Shown in pieces: positions 60,742 through 64,000 of a stretch of DNA of 64,000 nucleotides; positions within the stretch are counted from its first letter, which is position 1, and each line of letters starts with the position of its first letter. The notes under the pieces were generated by a model. It searched no databases. It was not told the origin of the DNA and worked only from the letters and a program-made list of their open reading frames with translations. Source of the stretch: Streptomyces fradiae (lineage in GTDB: Bacteria; Actinomycetota; Actinomycetes; Streptomycetales; Streptomycetaceae); NCBI RefSeq assembly GCF_041270065.1, contig NZ_CP065958.1, positions 7,502,001-7,566,000 on the forward strand, written 5' to 3'. The position numbers were made by a program, and so were the translations under genes.

Positions 60742-60852
60742 GTGACAGCACGCCGGAGCACCGCGCCATGGGCGGGCCGTTGCCTGCTCGCCGTCGCGCT
60801 GCTCTTCGGCGTCGTGCTGATGCACGCCCTCGGCCTCGGCTATGTGAAGTAG
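60742..60852 (+). CDS. 36-residue membrane microprotein
   Basis: GTG 60742 is preceded by GGAG with a 6-base spacer and by a TATAAT 26 bp upstream. The product is MTARR..., then a single hydrophobic segment (CLLAVALLFGVVLMHALGLG) ending in YVK. It resembles, from memory, the N-terminus of DUF6153-type proteins, whose hydrophobic segment ends in MHGLG-like residues, so it could be a truncated relative. A perfect hairpin follows the stop directly. Confidence 0.55.
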   Translation: MTARRSTAPWAGRCLLAVALLFGVVLMHALGLGYVK

Positions 60853-60856
60853 CAGC

Positions 60857-60880
60857 GACCGGCCCCGCGGGAGGCCGGTC
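60857..60880. terminator. Bidirectional hairpin between the microprotein and GH53 genes
   Basis: GACCGGCC, 8-base loop, GGCCGGTC; a perfect 8-bp stem five bases after the + strand stop and touching the - strand stop. Confidence 0.65.
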
Positions 60881-62456
60881 AGCGGTGGGCGAGCCGGCCC
60901 GCCGCCGGCAGGAGCCGGTCGGCGTAGTCGAACAGCGCCTGGTTCTCCCAGCCGTTGCCGGACGCCGGGTCGGCCGGGTCCCAGCCGTTCCCGGCGACCG
61001 CCGTCCACGTCGGCTCCCAGTAGACGACGCCGAGGCCTCGGCCGCCCGGGACCGCCTCGACCACGCTCATGACGTCCCGCAGCCACGCCGACTGGCCCGC
61101 CGTGCTCGCCGGGTAGCCGGAGACGAGCTCGGCGGTCGTGTCGATGATGTTCTCGTGGCCGTCCTCGCTGTCCAGGCGGAACGGATAGGCCGTCTCCACG
61201 ACCATCACCTTCTTGTTGTACCGGGCGGAGACGTCGTCCAGGTTGGCCTGGAGCGAGGACAGCGGGCCGTGCCAGTACCCGTAGAAGGAGACCGCGATCA
61301 CGTCGAACGGCACGCCCTGGGCCGTGGCGTTGTCGAACCACCAGCGGTAGAGGGCGTTGTCACCGCCGTGCGCCAGATGCAAGGCCACCTGCGTCGACGA
61401 CGACACCGCCTTCGCCGCCGACACCCCCGACTTCAGCAGCCCGGCAAGCCGCGACCAGTTGTCCGTGGAACCCTCGGGCCACAGCATCCCGGTGTTGATC
61501 TCGTTGCCGATCTGCACCATGTCGGCCGTGGTGCCCTGCGCCTTCAGCGCGTTCAGGACGTCGTAGGTGTGGCTGTAGACGTCCGTCTTCAGCTGGTCGT
61601 ACGAGTGCCCCGACCACGCCGCGGGCTTGGTCTGCGCCCCCGGGTCGGCCCAGATGTCCGAGTAGTGGAAGTCGACGAGCAGCTTCATGCCCTGGGCCTT
61701 GATCCGCTTGGCCATGGTGAGCACCCGGGCCTTGTCGTTGTAGCCGTCGGCCGGGTTCACCCACACCTTGAGCCGGGCGTAGTTCGCCCCGGCCGACCTC
61801 AGGATGCCGAGCGCGTCCCCCTGGGTGCCGCCGCCGGTGCGGTACACCCCGCCCAGGTCCTCGCTCTTCTTCAGGGAGGACACGTCGACGCCCTTCACCG
61901 CGAGGCCGGCGGTGCCGGGCGTCAGCGTCAGGTCGTCCACGTTGATCCAGTCACCGGCCCTGGCATCGGAGTTCACGCTCACCGTGCAGGCGCCGCCGCT
62001 CACCACGACGGGCGTCACGATCCGTATCCACGCCCCGTTCGGCGTGGGCGGCAGCTCCGTGCGCTGCTCGGCGGAGCCGCAGTTGCGCAGCGCGAGATAG
62101 GCCGCGTTCTGGCCCCCGCTCGACCGCACCCACGCGCTGAGCGTGTAGCCGCCGTCGGAGAGGCCGGTCAGATACTGGTACGTCTCCACCTTGTACGCGG
62201 AGGCCGACCAGTGCGTGAGCCGGTAGCTCCCGCCGTGGCCGCCGGCCTCGGTGTACGAGGCGGAGTTCTGGCCCGCCGCCGAGTAGGTGGCCCATCCGGC
62301 GGGAGTCGCGGTGCCGGTTCCGCCGGACTCGAACCCGGCGTTGGTGAGCGTGGCGGCGGCCCGGGCCTCCTGGGCGGGCAGCGGGGCGAGCAGCAGAGCG
62401 CCGAGCGCGGCGGTCACGGCGGCGGCTCGCAGGGTCCTGCGTGGTACGGCGTGCAT
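60879..62456 (-). CDS. Secreted arabinogalactan endo-beta-1,4-galactanase (GH53)
   Basis: A 525-residue exported enzyme that cuts beta-1,4-galactan side chains of pectin. The signal peptide covers residues 1-33. Residues about 35-185 form an N-terminal carbohydrate-binding-type beta-sandwich (TLTNAGFESGGTG to GDWINVDDLTL). The GH53 barrel follows: KGVDVSSL, NYARLKVWVNP, LLVDFHYSDIWADPG, the acid/base Glu in QIGNEINTGMLWPEG and the nucleophile Glu in VMVVETAYPF. It is downstream of a GH42 beta-galactosidase on the same strand; together they convert galactan to galactose. Confidence 0.94.
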   Translation of the reverse strand: MHAVPRRTLRAAAVTAALGALLLAPLPAQEARAAATLTNAGFESGGTGTATPAGWATYSAAGQNSASYTEAGGHGGSYRLTHWSASAYKVETYQYLTGLSDGGYTLSAWVRSSGGQNAAYLALRNCGSAEQRTELPPTPNGAWIRIVTPVVVSGGACTVSVNSDARAGDWINVDDLTLTPGTAGLAVKGVDVSSLKKSEDLGGVYRTGGGTQGDALGILRSAGANYARLKVWVNPADGYNDKARVLTMAKRIKAQGMKLLVDFHYSDIWADPGAQTKPAAWSGHSYDQLKTDVYSHTYDVLNALKAQGTTADMVQIGNEINTGMLWPEGSTDNWSRLAGLLKSGVSAAKAVSSSTQVALHLAHGGDNALYRWWFDNATAQGVPFDVIAVSFYGYWHGPLSSLQANLDDVSARYNKKVMVVETAYPFRLDSEDGHENIIDTTAELVSGYPASTAGQSAWLRDVMSVVEAVPGGRGLGVVYWEPTWTAVAGNGWDPADPASGNGWENQALFDYADRLLPAAGRLAHR

Positions 62457-62459
62457 CGT

Positions 62460-62477
62460 CGTCGAGTCCCTTCGACG
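62460..62477. promoter_or_regulatory. Small dyad overlapping the GH53 ribosome binding site
   Basis: CGTCGA-gtccct-TCGACG is a perfect 6-bp inverted repeat immediately before the GH53 ATG and covers its AAGGGA ribosome binding site. It could be an operator or a translation-masking hairpin. Confidence 0.35.
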
Positions 62478-62540
62478 TTGAGGGAGGGGGAAGGCGGTGC
62501 GGTGCTGTGCCTCGTGGCGCGGGGCGGCACGAGCGGCTCA

Positions 62541-62574
62541 CCCGGGGGCGGCGCACGGGGCCGCCGCCCCCGGG
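62541..62574. terminator. Hairpin terminator after the GH42 gene
   Basis: CCCGGGGGCGGC, 10-base loop, GCCGCCCCCGGG; a perfect 12-bp stem 27 bases beyond the GH42 stop on the - strand. It may attenuate read-through into the GH53 gene. Confidence 0.7.
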
Positions 62575-62600
62575 GAGATCAGGGGGGAGTGGGGCCGTGG

Positions 62601-64000
62601 TCAGTCGTCGAGGCGGACGACCCGGACCGCGCCCGCGGGGACGGCCAGCCGGCCGCCGACCCGGTCGCCGCTCAGGAGCTCGGTGCCCGGTCCGTCCAGC
62701 GGCACCTTCGTCTCCTGCGACGTGTGGTTGAGCACGAAGAGGAAGCGCCCGCTCTCGCCCGCGCGGTGGACGACCTCCACGTCGCGCGGCAGCGAGCGGG
62801 TCGGCACGCCCGCGTCCTCGCAGGCGGCGCCGAGGATCCCGGCCAGGGCCGCCGCGTCCAGGCGGGTGGAGATGTACCAGGCGGTGCCCCGGCCGAGCCG
62901 GTGACGGGTGACGGCGGGGCCGCCCGCGGCCGGCCCGTCGGCGTACGTCCACACCGGCTCGGCGCCGCGCGGCACGACGAACTCGGTCCACACGTCGGCC
63001 GGCAGCGACGCGCCGCCCGGCCCGGCGATCCGTACGCCCTCGCCGTCGAGCAGCGGTGACCACTCCTCGACGGCGACGCCGAGCACGTCCTTCAGGACGC
63101 CCGGACATCCGCCCTCGTGGACGGCGTCGTGCTCGTCGACGATGCCGGAGAAGCAGGAGACGACGAGGGTGCCGCCGTTCTCCACGTACGTGCGCAGATT
63201 CCGGCCGGTGGCCTCGGTGGCCAGGTAGAGGGCGGGGACGACGACCAGCGGATAGGCGGACAGATCGGACTCGGGGTGCGCGAAGTCGACCGTGAGGTGC
63301 CGGTCGTACAGCGCCTCGTAGAAGCTGTCGGCCCGCTCCCGCGCGTCGAGGTCCACCGTGGGCCGCCACTCCAGGGACTGCGCCCACCAGGACTGCCAGT
63401 CCCACAGCAGGGCGACGTCGGGCACGGTACGGGTGCCGCGCACGGCCTCCAGGGCTTCCAGGTCGCCGCCGAGCCGGACCACCTCGCGCCAGACGCGGGT
63501 GTCGGTGCCGCCGTGCGGCAGCATCGCGGAGTGGAACTTCTCGGCGCCGCGCCGGGACTGCCGCCACTGGAAGAACATCGCGCCCTCGGAGCCGCGGGCG
63601 ACGTGTGCGAGGGAGTTGCGGGCCATCTCGCCCGGGCGCTTGGCGGGGTTGCGGGCCTGCCAGTTGACGCCGCTCGTGGAGTGTTCGAGCAGCAGCCAGG
63701 GTGCGCCGCCGGCGACGGAGCGGGTGAGGTCGGCGGCCATGGCGAGGTTGACGTGGGTGCGGCGGCCGTCGGTGATCAGGTAGTGGTCGTTGGTGACCAG
63801 GTCGACCTCGCGGCCCCAGGCCCAGTAGTCGAGGGAGTCGCACTGGCTGAGCGCCGTCATGAAGTTGGTGGTGACGGGGACGCCGGGGGAGAGCCGGTGG
63901 AGGATGTCCCGTTCGGCGCGGAAGCTCTCCAGGATCGTGGCGTCGGTGAAGCGCCGGTAGTCGAGCTGCTGGGCGGGGTTGCCGACGGTCGGGGTGAGCC
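62601..64000 (-). CDS. Beta-galactosidase GH42, 5' end outside the window
   Basis: The C-terminal 466 residues or so of a GH42 beta-galactosidase, which releases galactose from the galactan oligosaccharides made by GH53. Reading continues to the window edge (NPAQQLDYRRF near 63950), so the start lies beyond 64000. Visible features are DLVTNDHYLITD, the candidate nucleophile Glu in WLLLEHSTSGVNWQARNPAKRPGEM, FFQWRQSRRGAEKFHSAMLPH, the trimerisation domain (LVVVPALYLATEATGRNLRTYVENGGTLVVS) and the small C-terminal beta domain ending VRVVRLDD. No signal peptide can be judged. Confidence 0.93.
   Translation of the reverse strand, partial: LTPTVGNPAQQLDYRRFTDATILESFRAERDILHRLSPGVPVTTNFMTALSQCDSLDYWAWGREVDLVTNDHYLITDGRRTHVNLAMAADLTRSVAGGAPWLLLEHSTSGVNWQARNPAKRPGEMARNSLAHVARGSEGAMFFQWRQSRRGAEKFHSAMLPHGGTDTRVWREVVRLGGDLEALEAVRGTRTVPDVALLWDWQSWWAQSLEWRPTVDLDARERADSFYEALYDRHLTVDFAHPESDLSAYPLVVVPALYLATEATGRNLRTYVENGGTLVVSCFSGIVDEHDAVHEGGCPGVLKDVLGVAVEEWSPLLDGEGVRIAGPGGASLPADVWTEFVVPRGAEPVWTYADGPAAGGPAVTRHRLGRGTAWYISTRLDAAALAGILGAACEDAGVPTRSLPRDVEVVHRAGESGRFLFVLNHTSQETKVPLDGPGTELLSGDRVGGRLAVPAGAVRVVRLDD

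Noticed and set aside
59124..63059. A 1311-codon + strand frame across the amidase, GH53 and GH42 genes
   Set aside because: It runs through three convincing genes and their terminators on the other strand, and its translation has no recognisable domain.
1..64000. tRNA genes, CRISPR arrays, insertion sequences, integrase or attachment sites
   Set aside because: No cloverleaf with a TTCGA-type T-loop, regular spaced repeats, transposase or integrase motif was found by reading both strands.

Overview
The window is high-GC actinobacterial DNA and very probably a Streptomyces chromosome. The evidence is strong G/C at third codon positions, a complete conservon (cvn) operon, rare TTA leucine codons of the kind read by the bldA tRNA, GTG starts, many ATGA/GTGA gene overlaps, an Mrp-type antiporter operon and actinobacterial families such as DUF5709-like and SRPBCC proteins. 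No rRNA, tRNA, CRISPR array, insertion sequence or phage gene was seen.

Layout. 1-2.2 kb: an ArsR regulator, a YunG-like protein and an MFS exporter. 2.8-8.5 kb: a terpene cyclase gene facing a conservon (sensor ATPase, roadblock protein, DUF742 protein, GTPase) that ends in a CYP157-type P450 with no ExxR motif. 9.1-12.8 kb: a VOC protein, a short membrane protein that looks like an internally deleted permease, an arylsulfotransferase-like protein, an XRE regulator that seems to have lost its cupin core, and an MHS-family transporter. 12.9-41.4 kb: an NRPS-PKS gene cluster. 41.4-44 kb: a two-component system and a VanZ-like protein. 44.1-48.9 kb: a secreted lamin-tail protein, then an alcohol dehydrogenase, two tautomerase-fold proteins and a TetR regulator that share four copies of one operator, then a CBS protein. 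49-53.5 kb: a seven-gene Mrp-type operon. 53.6-58.9 kb: stress-type genes, including a bacterial protein that resembles eukaryotic RhoGDI, an SDR, an SRPBCC protein, a DUF5709-like protein, a baeRF/Vms1-like protein and Hsp20. 59-64 kb: a secreted amidase and a galactan-degrading pair, GH53 and partial GH42.

The NRPS-PKS cluster is the most promising unknown system. One strand carries, in a nearly unbroken chain of overlapping genes, a degenerate thioesterase, a free carrier protein, an ATP-grasp ligase, a free adenylation enzyme, a type II thioesterase, an NRPS (C-A-T-C-A-T), a PKS (KS-AT-T, malonyl type, no reduction), an NRPS (C-A-T plus a dead C-like domain), a PhyH oxygenase with an unusual HxG motif, a P450, a second free carrier protein, a DUF6875-like protein, MbtH and an exporter. 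On the other strand, across a shared 370-bp promoter region with two strong dyads, lies a C-A-T-reductase NRPS whose A domain resembles proline-activating domains. Together they suggest a peptide with one unreduced C2 insertion, released reductively as a prolinal-like aldehyde or a compound derived from it. No product is identified. All family calls come from reading the translated sequence; no database search was run.
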